From positions 7,096,484-7,160,483 of the forward strand of contig CM060847.1 in NCBI GenBank assembly GCA_030737835.1: 64,000 bases of DNA, in the 5' to 3' direction. Below, piece after piece: positions 30,062 through 40,000 of this stretch; positions within the stretch are counted from its first letter, which is position 1, and the number at the start of each line of letters is the position of its first letter. Both the position numbers and the translations under genes were made by a program. The notes under the pieces are model-generated. The model ran no database searches and was not told the DNA's origin. It saw only the letters and a list, made by a program, of their open reading frames with translations. The stretch is from Acorus gramineus. Taxonomy: Eukaryota > Streptophyta > Magnoliopsida > Acorales > Acoraceae.

Positions 30062-33000
30062 TACAAATTAACATCAATACTTAAAAAATGATTTTTCCAA
30101 GCAATTGCATATGTGTGTGTGCGCGTTATATACCCATATACTTAGCATGAATCAAATATCTCATTTTCCAAATAAAATTCAAATGAAATTTGAAATACAC
30201 TGTAAATTTCACATTTGTCTTTCATACACTAAAATCCATTGCTACAGAAACTTACCTTGACTAATTGATTATTCATTTCTGGCAATTTAGAGTCAAATTA
30301 AAATAAGCATTTCATTTTGATAATGAGATACAAGAAAAGCATTTTGATAAGACCTTTCTCGCACTTCAGATGCTAAATACAATTAGCATTTGGTTGACAC
30401 TTGGAATGCATGAATTCACCTTGTTGAATAAATAACAAATCTAACTCGTCTGTCTATGAAGAGATAGAGTAGAATAGTTCTTATACATTTATGCTAACCC
30501 ATAAAAACCTTTTTTTGGTGAAAACTGACAGGCAGACTACCTATGCTTTGATCCAAATAGGTAGTCCAGTTGAATATTAATTTCAAACTTCTGGAGCAGT
30601 CACAGAGGCAGGAAAAAGCCTCAAATTGGTTGGTGACAGAAGTATCCAAGCAAAGGTCACTCAATAATACATTCTGACAGGGTTTTTTTTTTTTTAAGAA
30701 AAAGTTCCAACAGTTTGTTGGACTGTGTATCATTTGTGGGAGTGAGTGAAGGGCTTCATTAAATCACGGCACTTACATTTTGCTGGTGCAAAGGAGTTTG
30801 TTTTAAGGTGAACAACATGTATATCATATCATAATTCCGGAGTTCTTTTTTTCTTTTTTTTATTTATTTATTTTTAGGTAGATAGCTAATCTGCCTTCTC
30901 TATCTTCACTTTCTCTGGTTTTCTATTTTTCTGGTATTGTACCCCAAATCATGAATAATATTTAATGGTAGAATCCCAACCCTTCTCTCAGAAATAGACA
31001 AAGGCCAGACCATAGAGTAACGATTAATAGGCAGAGCAATATGTATCAGATAGATAAATAAAAGTAAAGAAAGGTGCTCAAAACCAAAAAAACCAATATG
31101 AGCAATATCGCAGCAGAACCAAGCTAACCAGCAATGTAAATATTACCTCTGTTTCCACAAGCATCCGCCAATTTGTTAATCAATGCAGTCTTTCCAGCAC
31201 CTGTAGCCCCATAGAGAAGAACAGGCCACTTATTATTTACTGCTAGTAGAGCCATCTCATAACTCTTCTGCACCATGGAAGTCAACACAAAAGGATTTGC
31301 GGATGATTTTATTTCACTGTAGAAAGCATGGGAATAAAAGTGTGAGACAGAATGACATGCATAAACATTTGCCCACATGGAATGTATTGATGGGCCTTCC
31401 GGGCTAAGGCCTGGCACGATGCTAACTACCTGTAATTTCCAACCAATCTACTCTGCTGGAAAGATGAGGATATGGTTGAAGCTCCCATTTCAATGTCAGG
31501 TGCTTCGACATACCAACCAGCCTTTTCCAGTGAAACATCCTTACAAAACTCCTCCCAGCTGAACACAAAAAAACATAAAGAATTATATGACAATAAGAAC
31601 TGTTTAAGCTTTTTTAAAAAAATATATAAAAATGGAAATATCTAGGGGAAAGTTTGAGGAAAAATCAATCGAACTAACCGTAGTGAGCACATAAAAGCCT
31701 CCTCCACATCCAAACCAAAAAAATGTATCATTCTGTCACTCATTTTAAGAACAACAGATAATATCTGTAACCCACACCATCTTATGTCTAGCATTTTTTC
31801 TGATGACATTGTATTATTGCCAAAATCAAAATTTGCAAACTGCTGTACAAGATCCATGAAACTAGACCAGTCCCAACACTCGGAGAAAATCTTTGACTCC
31901 ATAAGCAGTAAGCGTAGACACACACGGACAGAATCTAAAGTATGATGAATATCCTGCATGACAAACAAATATGTCATTCCAAGATAAGAAATGTAAAAAC
32001 AATAAATAAAGATGAAGAGTCACAATGACACCAAACTAGGAGAGAACATCATGCTGTCATAAAGTACACTTCACCATGGGTGTTGATCGAGGCGTCCAGA
32101 CATAAGGATAGAGTCCTTAGAAATGTTCCTTGTTACACCCCCACTAAATGGTCAAATGATTATTCTGAAGGGTAAACTGCTGGAAGTCTTTGGATGAAAT
32201 CAAATAGTTCAAATCCAATTGAAATCTATAGTTTGAATAAAGTAAAGATGAGTTTGCTTTTGAGCATCTTTCTACTACTTTGAATGAAATATAAGTTAAT
32301 GACTAAAGAGACGATCAAAGACAAGATCCCATATATAAAAAAAAAATGGTCAAAGAAAAACATGGAGGACAAGAATCCCAGAAATCCATACCCTTTCTCC
32401 AGAGAACCTCATAAGTTGGATAAGGGAAGTATCATTGTCACACAACTAGAATTAGTGGGTGGATTCTTAATTTGGTGGAAATGTATTCAAAATGGGACCA
32501 GTTTCCAACCCCCATAGTCATCGTCAGAGCTAGCCCTTTCATGACAAAAGTCTCTTTGACATCATAGATTCTATGTGCAGTCACTTTTTCAGTCTTCCAT
32601 ATCGTACAAGGCCACAACTTAATGAATCCAGTCCAAATTTTTCAAAGAAAGGATGCACCTAGACCTATTGTTTTTGAAGATTGTGACCAAAATGTACCAC
32701 ATTCCGTGCCGGTTTTTCCCCAGAACTTTGTATTGTGGACCAAGTAAGTACAACCTAAAGAAGAGAAGCCATATCCAACACACACCCATTCACTTCAGAT
32801 GCAAAAGAAAAGTTTAAAATCAAAACTGAGTGCCTGAGAATAGATCAAGAATCAGCGAATGCCTGTGATCATGAGTAGGGGTGCAATGCTGTTGGAATTT
32901 AAAACCCAAGTATAAAACCAGTGAACCGAACCAAATTTGCATAGTGTCTCGAACCAAACCAAACAGAATTTATTAATTAGATTTGATTTGGTCCCATTAG

Positions 33001-35382
33001 AATAAGATTTCAGACGACATACCATCACAAAAAAATAAATAAATAAACCAAAATGACGGTGGTCACTTTTTGAGCCCACCTCACTAAATTAACTAGCCAA
33101 ACTCAAATATTTCTAAAATAAAAAAAGGAGCCAAGCTCAAATGAACCTTTTGTTTGATTACCACCCTTACTCATAATTCTCAATTCCATGAAACTGAACC
33201 AAAGAAAAGTGTTGCTCTACCAGAGAAAAAAAATGTTTGAAAATGTAGGGGTGAACCAGGAGCCGCAATAAAAAAGATGCCGCTAGTGTTCAGCCTGTAC
33301 GGCTGCATATGCAGTTTGGTGTAGTGACACCAGGCGGTCTAATATGCGGCCGCATGATTTTATATTTTTTTTTAATGGCCTCACAGGACTTAAATAGAAA
33401 ACCTTGGGGGTGCCTTTATTCTATTGAAGCCTGAAGGGTAGACTTTATGTTTTCTATTGGATGTCAAGATTTCTTTGGAAGCTTTAATAGGTTGGGAAGT
33501 TTTTTACTCTCATTCATTCATTCATTCATTATTATTACATTTTATTTTTCTAAACATTTGGTTAGGTTCATTTCCCTATCCCCTATCAATTATACATGTA
33601 GACTTATTTTATTGTCCAATTAATTTGTGCTCAAAGACCTTTGTTTAAAATTATTCACATCTGCGTATTTATTTTGTTGTTTATTGTAGGAAAATATTCA
33701 TCATATATTTTTTTATTAATAAAAATATAGAACCACGTATACTTCCGCATACCGCGTATACTTTATGCAGTACCCCAATCGCATGCAAATCACATACCGC
33801 ACTTCTAAACATTGGATGTCGCAACCTCAAGAGAGGTGCACACCGGTCATGCTAATTTTCATAAGGTCTAACATATCTAAGTAAATTTTGTAATAAACTG
33901 GTCCAGGGGAATTGCCAGAAAATGCAAACTTATACAATATGCAATGATTATGGTAATAAAGGGGAGAAAATCAAGATTAATAGAAACTTAAGATAATGAA
34001 AATGAAAGCTCTAAAAAATAGTTGAATTGAGTATAACAATATCAAAACTCATAACATTGAAGGGCTTCTACAGCAGGTTTAAAAAAAAAAATTGCCTACA
34101 AATTATAAAGGAGATAAAACAACCTTCTTAAATTATGGTCTAGAGAACTAAATTATTCTGCCAATATGCACAAATTCAAAAACCAATAAAAAATCAAATA
34201 AAAATACCTTATCTGTAAGTTGTGAGGCTGCGACCACTGTAAGTAGGCGCTGAAAAGGAGGTGGAGAGAAACTAAAATAACTCAATATATACCTGTAGCA
34301 AGTAACAAAAACAAATATTCAAAAGAAATACATAAGACGCCCATGGATGAATATAATTTATATTTAAGAACAATTCAGTGAATAAAGACAAAACATAGCA
34401 AGCACAATGAGGCATGCACCCACTGATTCATGCACAGGTTAATGCTTCAAATTACCCACTAATATCTCACCTTTCTTAACCTATGCATTTCAGATATAAC
34501 ATTTTTATACGAATATCACGAATATCGGATATCCATGGTAATTAAATCATTCAAACATTCTTGATGAACACCAACATGACTCCAAACTTGGATGGCACTA
34601 CATGATGTCAATTACCTGCCCTTAAGAACCATTTCCTGAATCGTCATGAAAAATTTTATTCCATGAATGGTCAAAAAATCATATGGGAATTTACCGTTGG
34701 TGTAATCTTTGTTCAGAGCATCACCCTTAACCAATGCATGTCAAGCAATGTAATAAGAAGCGTATATGAAAAATTATTGTCATCCTAAATTAATCAAGCG
34801 AAGAGACAAGGTCCGTTACACTAAAACCATTACACGCAACCTCAGGTGGAGTTTCAGTCAAAACACGAACCAATGCTTCTTTCCCAGCATAAGTACCTTA
34901 ACAGAAACGGAGCCATGTCAAGCGTCCGGCAGAAAGCAAGGCAAGAGGCCTCATGAAGCCTCAACCCCATCCCCCTCTCAACGCAGAACTCGATCACACG
35001 AGCTTCACCTTCCTCAAATTCCGAGACGTCCCCGGCCTCTAAAGTCAAGTCTGGCACGAGCCGAAGCAACGACACCGCCTTCTCGACGATCTCCCGGGAG
35101 AGCGGACGGAAGCATCCAATGATAGGTATGGTGTATTTCGGGTGCAAGAAGGGCTCGGCGATTGAATTCACCACGTCGTCGTCCGTCAGAGCCTCACCCT
35201 GCAACGGTAACATTGAGTTGATCGCAATACAAAGACAGAAACGGAAAAGAAGGCATTGGAGACTCTATTGGACCGACCTTCTGTGAGAGAGAAACCAGGC
35301 GCGTATCGGCTTGGAGTCCGGGGCACCGGGCGAGGAGCCGCCGGAGCGCGGATGCCGAGGAAAAACTCCCGTCGAGAGACAT
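1..35382 (-). CDS. MDN1: Midasin (MDN1/REA1), AAA+ ATPase of 60S ribosome biogenesis; partial, C-terminus beyond left edge
   Basis: Midasin is a nuclear/nucleolar dynein-related AAA+ ATPase that removes assembly factors (Ytm1/WDR12 and Rsa4/Notchless types) from pre-60S particles. About 64 exons join in phase from ATG at 35382 to the window edge, giving about 4,130 residues; plant midasins are about 5,400. Six P-loops follow in order: GATGAGKT (about residue 335), GETGTGKT (667), GPTSSGKT (1076), GETGGGKT (1376), GSPGVGKT (1795) and GPSSSGKT (2105). Walker B-like motifs include WILLDEVNLAP, WIVLDELNLAP, FLVDEISLADDS and WVLLDELNLAP. The P-loop spacing of about 300-400 residues fits one continuous six-module ring. 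Exon coordinates are in the domain entries below. Introns 30 and 58 need GC donors. The missing part should hold the Asp/Glu-rich stretch and the MIDAS domain. No disabling mutation was found. Confidence 0.95.
3014..3033. repeat. (TG)n microsatellite, MDN1 intron
   Basis: An uninterrupted TG run of about nine units in the intron between exons 52 and 53. Confidence 0.85.
5890..5909. repeat. (AC)n microsatellite, MDN1 intron 45
   Basis: An AC run of about nine or ten units just upstream of exon 46 (on the plus coordinate side). Confidence 0.85.
6120..6325 (+). mobile_element. 5'-truncated LINE tail in MDN1 intron 45
   Basis: The sequence ends TTAATATAAGGTGGTAGCTC-GCCTACC then an A-rich tail (CAAAAAATAAAAAA). 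The end is homologous to the better defined insertion at 49958-50234 (CAATACAAAGGCGCTCGCC-TACC). It is inserted antisense to MDN1. The 5' end is approximate and no target-site duplication was found. Confidence 0.45.
6660..6785 (+). repeat. Possible degenerate tRNA-derived SINE in MDN1 intron 45
   Basis: AGGTTGGTAGAGATATCC resembles a tRNA A-box region and CCAGAGTTTGAGTCATTC a B-box about 35 bp further on, followed by an A-rich tail. It is weak and has no visible target duplication. Confidence 0.3.
8351..8440. mobile_element. Small TIR element (MITE), copy A, in MDN1 intron 43
   Basis: Left end GCTGCGTTTGGAAACAAGTT (from 8352) and inverted right end ending at 8439 match over about 19 of 22 positions; the element is about 90 bp. 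The inverted core GTTTGGAAA-GAGTTTG is shared with copy B at 42988-43072. A target duplication is not clear. The TGCGTTTGG-type ends resemble PIF/Harbinger MITEs but this is inference. Confidence 0.65.
11881..14401 (-). other. MDN1: MDN1 exons 33-34: AAA6 module and start of linker
   Basis: Exons 13506-14401 (896 bp) and 11881-13425 (1,545 bp, 515 aa) are two of the largest exons. P-loop GPSSSGKTS lies near 14064-14088, followed by TGNVLNELNLSSGTD and LLGCFEQYNAF, an inserted helical segment, FEWVTGVLIKAIECGEWIVLENANLCNP, then VDPKYGEVSRAMRNRG in exon 34 as the sensor/arginine region. Exon 34 runs on into the linker, which is less conserved but open over its full length. Confidence 0.95.
14482..16768 (-). 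other. MDN1: MDN1 exons 26-32: AAA5 module
   Basis: Exons: 16623-16768, 15620-15718, 15404-15504, 15219-15308, 15072-15137, 14800-14964, 14482-14689. They contain the family motif FEFLAPTT, P-loop GSPGVGKTS, the DMMDLLGTDLPVE segment, Walker B WVLLDELNLAPQSV, sensor FACQNPS with GGGRKGLP, and SFLNRFSK. Exon 30 ends CTG GAG and is followed by GCAATC rather than GT: only a GC-AG intron (14965-15071) restores the expected SVLEGLNAILD. Confidence 0.92.
16919..22592 (-). other. MDN1: MDN1 exons 18-25: AAA4 module
   Basis: Exons: 22525-22592, 22250-22445, 22045-22149, 21639-21944, 18816-19009, 18644-18698, 17438-17591, 16919-16992. P-loop GETGGGKTT is in exon 19, Walker B HLFLVDEISLADDSVLERL in exon 21, and sensor ATMNPGGDYGKKELSPAL with the NRFT arginine region in exon 22. 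Exon 24 (GRILTVRDLLSWVDF) is the usual midasin helical end of AAA4. The exon 20 donor is weak (CTT followed by GTCAGT) but keeps the phase. Intron 21 (19010-21638) is 2.6 kb. Confidence 0.9.
19010..21638 (-). other. MDN1 intron 21 (2.6 kb), unexplained content
   Basis: A large intron with a pyrimidine-rich, leader-like plus-strand stretch (19.49-19.62 kb), relatively GC-rich non-exonic DNA at 19.86-20.24 kb with open frames on both strands (92 aa plus, 75 aa minus), and a 131-codon plus frame at 20892-21287. None shows a family I recognise; an old TE or retro-copy insertion is possible. Confidence 0.35.
22842..25103 (-). other. MDN1: MDN1 exons 15-17: AAA2 and AAA3 modules
   Basis: Exons: 24927-25103, 24717-24843, 22842-24617. 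Exon 17 is an uninterrupted 1,776-bp (592-aa) exon. AAA2 has P-loop GETGTGKTT in exon 15, Walker B WILLDEVNLAPGDT and sensor FACMNPATDAGKRDLP in exon 17. AAA3 lies wholly in exon 17: P-loop GPTSSGKTS (about 23569-23592), Walker B WIVLDELNLAPTDV, sensor FATQNPPTLYGGRK, and arginine-finger-like residues in AFRNRFLE. All catalytic landmarks are intact. This is the best-conserved part of the window. Confidence 0.95.
26140..26828. mobile_element. Non-autonomous DNA element (hAT-like), copy 1, in MDN1 intron 11
   Basis: Shares order and sequence with 33248-33820: a TATGCGGCCGCA motif followed by an ATTTTATTTT run, GGTAGACTwTG-TTTTCT-TTGGATGT, TTTGGAAGCTTTAA, TATTTATTTTGTTxTxTATT, AAAATATAxAACCACxTATACT and GCATACCGxxTxxxCT. 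The right end finishes in CCCCTA, the complement of the TAGGGG that starts copy 2, consistent with short hAT-type TIRs. It has no coding capacity. The left end is approximate. Confidence 0.6.
26841..26907. repeat. 25-bp direct repeat with palindromic ATTAAT core, MDN1 intron 11
   Basis: TACTACAAATTAATATTTAT-CATTA occurs at 26841 and again at 26883, the copies being separated by a TTATCATTAATGATAA palindrome. It lies just outside the right end of hAT-like copy 1. Confidence 0.75.
27702..27799. repeat. 49-bp tandem duplication in MDN1 intron 9
   Basis: Two adjacent 49-bp units (27702-27750 and 27751-27799), starting CTAAGAATATATC, differ at a single base (A/G). This implies a recent duplication. 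Confidence 0.9.
30032..30062. repeat. (TA)n(CA)n compound microsatellite, MDN1 intron 6
   Basis: An alternating TA run passes directly into a CA run; such tracts are length-polymorphic. Confidence 0.85.
31430..35382 (-). other. MDN1: MDN1 exons 1-5: N-terminal domain
   Basis: Exons (high to low): 35278-35382, 34897-35198, 34208-34292, 31679-31953, 31430-31558. They encode about 299 residues before AAA1. The start MSLDGSFSSASALRRLL is the first ATG of an exon lying just below GC-rich 5' flank and is followed by a GT donor. Intron 3 (31954-34207, 2.25 kb) is large and carries a hAT-like element near 33.25-33.82 kb. This part of midasin is poorly conserved; the assignment rests on phase continuity into AAA1. 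Confidence 0.85.
33248..33820. mobile_element. Non-autonomous DNA element (hAT-like), copy 2, in MDN1 intron 3
   Basis: Begins TAGGGGTGAACC, has TATGCGGCCGCATGATTTTAT near 33340, and runs through blocks also present at 26140-26828 to CGCATACCGCGTATACTTTATG and a CACTTCTAAACATTGGATG end. The two copies are clearly related but diverged. A CATT tetranucleotide run at 33.51-33.53 kb is internal. Confidence 0.6.
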
Positions 35383-37077
35383 CTCTGGTTGTTGAAGATG
35401 AGCTGCGGAGAAACCCTAGAAATCTTTGTTGTTTGTGACAGAGGGTTTTTTTTTTGGGTAGGGGAAGGTTTCGATTTTATAAGGTGATCAAAACTTGGGG
35501 GAAAGGGTTTAGGGTTTTAGGCGTGGCGTTGCATCATCGGCGCGGTTTTGGAAAGTCGGTGTAATGGACATTGAAAAGACGTGATTGCCCTTGTTGAGAA
35601 AATAAATGGTTTCATTCTTATATTCGACAAAATTGGGTTTGATATCTTGTTTATTCTTGTCAAATAAAATTAATAAAATCTATCATAATTAAACTCTTGA
35701 GATTGAAAAATTCTCAAATTAAACTCTTTATTAGGATGAGAGTGTGTTATTTAAATTTATTTTTACAACGTGATTACTTATATGAGAGTGTGCCCACGGG
35801 ACAAAAACATTCGTGTCAAGATCTCACACATCTATTGTGGGTGTGCTAATTCGTATTTTTTCTGTTTATCACTGTTTCATATTTCTCCTCGAGTTATTTT
35901 TCTCTTATATTATTACAAGGGTGACAGCCTATCAGTCCACTTTTAAAAAAAATATAATTACTTATATCATCAACTTTAAATATTTTGAAGTGACAATTAA
36001 ATTTTAAAGTGCATGTTCCATGAATCTACCCGTTTATTTAACCAATTGATTTAAATCATTTAAAATTTTAGATTTACATCTCAAGTGATCAATTAAAATT
36101 TTAGATCTACATCTCAAATGATTAAATGTGGTATTTATATTTAAATTGGTGGTAATCAATTAATTTATATTATTTTTACACCAAAAAAACTGAAATTATA
36201 TAATTTAAGATATTTATGTATAATATAATATAAAATCTTTATTATATAAAATTATAAAATATATATAATAGTTTCACACATGTAACGAAATAACAAAATA
36301 AACTTGTAAAATTTGATTTGCACACCCTATAACTTAATGAAGTTAACGAGATGCTCCTCCTAATCGAAATAACATAAAGAATAGTCTCACTATCATTATC
36401 AAATAGGTGCATTGTTCGCACCATTGCATCTCACATATCTAAAATCTAAAAGTGAAATTCCAATACTAACACTTTTACAAACATATATCTAACCCATAGA
36501 GTTGTGGAAACTTATCTGTTACATCTGAATAATGTAAAGATCAAACATTTGGAGGGATCCCAAAAAGAACAATTGTCTTTCAACCCTTGACTAGCAGTCT
36601 AACAAGTTTTGATGGATACAATTTATCAACTATTAATTTTAAATAGAAATTTTTTTAACCAAATTTTAAAAAAAAATCAATATGAACACCCGATGAACAG
36701 AGTGTGCAAAAAAAAATTAGGCTATAAAAATAGAGAGTCTGGATTCTGTCAGGATTGACTTTAGTCAGATCGGTCAGCATCAAGCTGCATGGTCCATGAA
36801 TCAAATTACATAACTTATTAATTAAACTGCACAATCAATTGTTTAATACATATGTCACTTTTTTATTAGATATCAATGGTACCAACTAAAATCAGACTTA
36901 ATTGACTGTATTCAATAAGAGAGTAATACATGTATCCAATAATTAACTGTATAGTTCAATTAATAAATATTTTTAAGTCTATACAACAAAAACTCAATTT
37001 AACCTGACCCGAATAACATGCTTACGTTCTCAACGCGATGAAAAGGACGAGGAAAAACCCACGAACTGTACACAGAA
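35383..37077. other. Divergent intergenic region between MDN1 and PIGV
   Basis: Both genes must have their promoters here. The 150 bp next to MDN1 are moderately GC-rich and hold the telo-boxes; 35.6-37.0 kb is very AT-rich with no open frame of note. The sequence attttagatctacatctcaa-like unit occurs twice near 36.06-36.12 kb. No gene seen. Confidence 0.6.
35498..35522 (-). promoter_or_regulatory. Telo-box motifs in the MDN1 5' flank
   Basis: On the minus strand this reads CTAAAACCCTAAACCC, containing the plant telo-box core AAACCCTAA about 125 bp above the ATG. Another AAACCCTA (plus orientation) lies at 35411-35418. Telo-boxes are a known element of plant promoters for ribosomal-protein and ribosome-biogenesis genes, which fits midasin. 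No site II (TGGGCC/T) was noticed close by. Confidence 0.55.
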
Positions 37078-40000
37078 ATGTCGGGCCGGCCGAAGCCCGA
37101 TACGGCCACCACGCGACGCGTCGTCGCCCACGCCGCCGCGTCCAGGCTCCTCGTCCTAACCCTAACCGTCCTGTGGAGGTCCCTCTCGAACCCCTACGAC
37201 ACCTCCGCCTCCATCAACCCCCCCTGCCTCTCCCTCTCAAACCAATCCTCCCACGCACGAGATCCCTGGTTCCCCCGCATCGGATCGGCGATCGAGAGGG
37301 GGATCGTCTGGGACTCCGTCTACTTCGTTCGGATCGCCCAGTGCGGCTACGAGTACGAGCAGGCCTTCGCATTCCTCCCTCTCTTCCCCGCCTCGCTTTT
37401 TCTCCTCTCCAAATCGGGTAAAGATTGGTCTTTTCAGTCCAAGCTTCGGAAATTGGGGTTAGGGTTTATTGAAATTCGATTCCTTTGTTGTAGTTTTCGC
37501 TCCGCTGGTCCCGGCGATAGGTTTCAGAGCGACGTTGGCGCTATCCGGCTATGTTTTGAACAATGTCGCGTTTGTTTTGGCGGCAGTTTATTTTTACAGG
37601 TGAATTTTTGAGATTTTTGATGTTTGAATTTTCATTTGGATTCATTTTGATATTTGTTGATGCGTTTTTTAGGGTTTCGGTTTTGATATTGGATGACTCG
37701 GCGGCGGCTTTGAGGGCGTCGGTCCTGTTCTGCTTCAATCCGGCATCAATATTTTATTCTTCACTGTAATCAGTTCTTTCTGTTGAAGTTTTGTTTTGAT
37801 AGGATTGTTTGAAGTGGTTATCGTTGATGGAAGTTGTTGTTTTTGTTTTGGAAGGTATTCGGAGAGTTTGTATGCCCTGTTTACTTTTGGAGGGTTATAT
37901 TATATGATTTCGGGTGCCGATTTTGTTGCTATTCTCATGTTTGCGTTGTCTGGTTCGGTTCGGTCGAACGGGGTGCTCAATGCTGGTTATTTCTGTTTCC
38001 GGGCTATGCATCGGGCTTTTCGAAGAAAACAGTTTGGTGTAAGACCTTTGTTTGCTATTATGGTGAAACTTTGTGCTGTTGGTTGAAGCTCATTTGTCTT
38101 TTTACGCATGTTATAACATTCTTGGTGTTCTCCCTTTTTAACTATTGTATTGTGGTTTGAAGTGGATCTTGTAAATAAAGGTGAAGCTATGGTTATGGTT
38201 AGATTTCAAACTAATAGCAGATAATCATGTTAAGAGCTTGAAAATGAATGGGGGAGACCTATGAACTGATATATATGTTATAGGGGTAAAACGAGATTAG
38301 AAAATATGGGTATTTGTTGACACGCATATTCTTTTATTATGTGTAAATGCTCCTTTTTAACATATTACATATGTAAGCATTGCATGGTAAGGTTAAGATT
38401 CATTTATGTCAATTTTTAGTTTTGAGTATCTGGTTTTTAAAGATTTTTTTCCTGTGGCTAATAATGTACTACTTGTTTGAAGTTCGCAGTGAAGGCGACC
38501 ATCATTGTAGCTGTCCAAGCACTGTGTATTGCTGCCCCATTTGGTGTTTTTCAATATTATGGTTATTACAATTTCTGTCGACATAATTCATCAGGCAAGC
38601 TGAGGCCATGGTGCAAATTCAGAATACCTATCTTATATGATTATATTCAAAGTCATTATTGGTATGCCCCTGTCTGTCCCAGCTTGTTACCATTGTTTTC
38701 GTTTGCAGTGAATTTCACTAGACATTTGGGCTTTGAGAAATACGTATCGATATTAATTTTATATCTGGAATCTTATTTAGTTGAAAGATCTCTAGCATGA
38801 TTTTACTTGCTGCAGTTGAAATGTTATTTATTGCTGGCATAAGAGTAATCAATATGAAATGAGTGGGTTACATGGACATGTTGGTGTATTGGGTCATTTA
38901 AAAGTGGCATGGTTGGTGCTTCGCATGTGTGACAGACATCAGCTAATGTGATTGTGTTAAGATATTTTTATTTTGGAAAATGATACATCTAGCCTCTCGT
39001 GCATTCCCAACTATAGCCCCCAATCATTTTGATTTTTTCTTAAATATATACTCACCAAGTGAAGTACAGACTGTTATGAAAAATAAAGTATATACTTAGA
39101 TAAATCATTACATTTTTTTTTCCTGATTAAATGAAAAAAATTATTTTTTCATACATTGCACTAGTAGAGTATATAATGCACTTCGACAATATACACTCAC
39201 TAGTGCAGTGTATAAGAACCGCTTCTGGGTTACAAACAGGGTTGTAAAACTGACCAAGTGTATTAGTGCCCTTTTAATTTTATGCCACAGATTGATAAGG
39301 AACCGGGCTTTACTGTTTGTCTGTTCCTATTTTTTCTTCTAAATATCTAGTTGCTATTAGTTTTATAATAATATGTAATATAGTGCTTCTGGTAGTTGTT
39401 AATGGGACTTGACTCTTCTCACCAGGGGAGTTGGTTTTCTCAGATACTTCCAACTAAAACAGTTGCCGAACTTTGTCCTTGCATCACCAATATTGTCTCT
39501 GGCTGTTTGCTCTATTGCTCAGTATGCAAAGCTAAGGCCTGGCATTTTCTTCTCTTTGGGCTTTCGGGCTTTAAATGAAGAAAAAGATATTGCGGCTGTA
39601 TTTTATTCTCTAGGAACAGAACATAGATCACAACATGTTCGTCTCCCACAGGAAACTCACATTTCTGAAGTGCTAGAAGGTATTTTTTGATTCAGTTAAT
39701 TTGGTCTGATTGCTTTTTTTTTTTTTTTGCATTTATTACTCTTGCGCACCTGTAATAGACTATTGTCCTAATAGTTATTTGCTTGATGGACCTTTTAAAC
39801 TGTCACTTGCTTATTAGTAACTTAACATTAGCATGAAAAATTGTTTTCTATTGGGATGCCATGTTTCTGTTTCAAGGATTAATGACCCTCTAATTTGTAT
39901 TTAAAATAACACATCTACTCGGTTGATATTTATATGCTGGTGAAAGATAACCTTTTTTCTCTTTAATTTGCATAGAATTTGTTTGATTTCACCTATACCA

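Larger units (their letters stand above)
25170..31316 (-). other. MDN1: MDN1 exons 6-14: AAA1 module and following helical segment
   Basis: Exons: 31147-31316, 29772-29881, 29538-29657, 28713-28791, 27227-27349, 27053-27150, 25561-25657, 25318-25452, 25170-25238. The Walker A GATGAGKT lies at about 31187-31210 and the Walker B-like LWIVFEDIDKA at about 29.62-29.65 kb, followed by a sensor-like FRLFATMS. The DLLKWCKRI segment (exon 12) matches the conserved C-terminal helix that follows AAA1 in midasins. Introns here are the longest in the gene and rich in simple repeats and TE fragments. Confidence 0.85.

Noticed and set aside
37150..37170. CCTAACCCTAACC telomere-like sequence
   Set aside because: It lies inside PIGV exon 1 and encodes conserved residues of the first membrane segment (LVLTLTV), so it is chance coding sequence.
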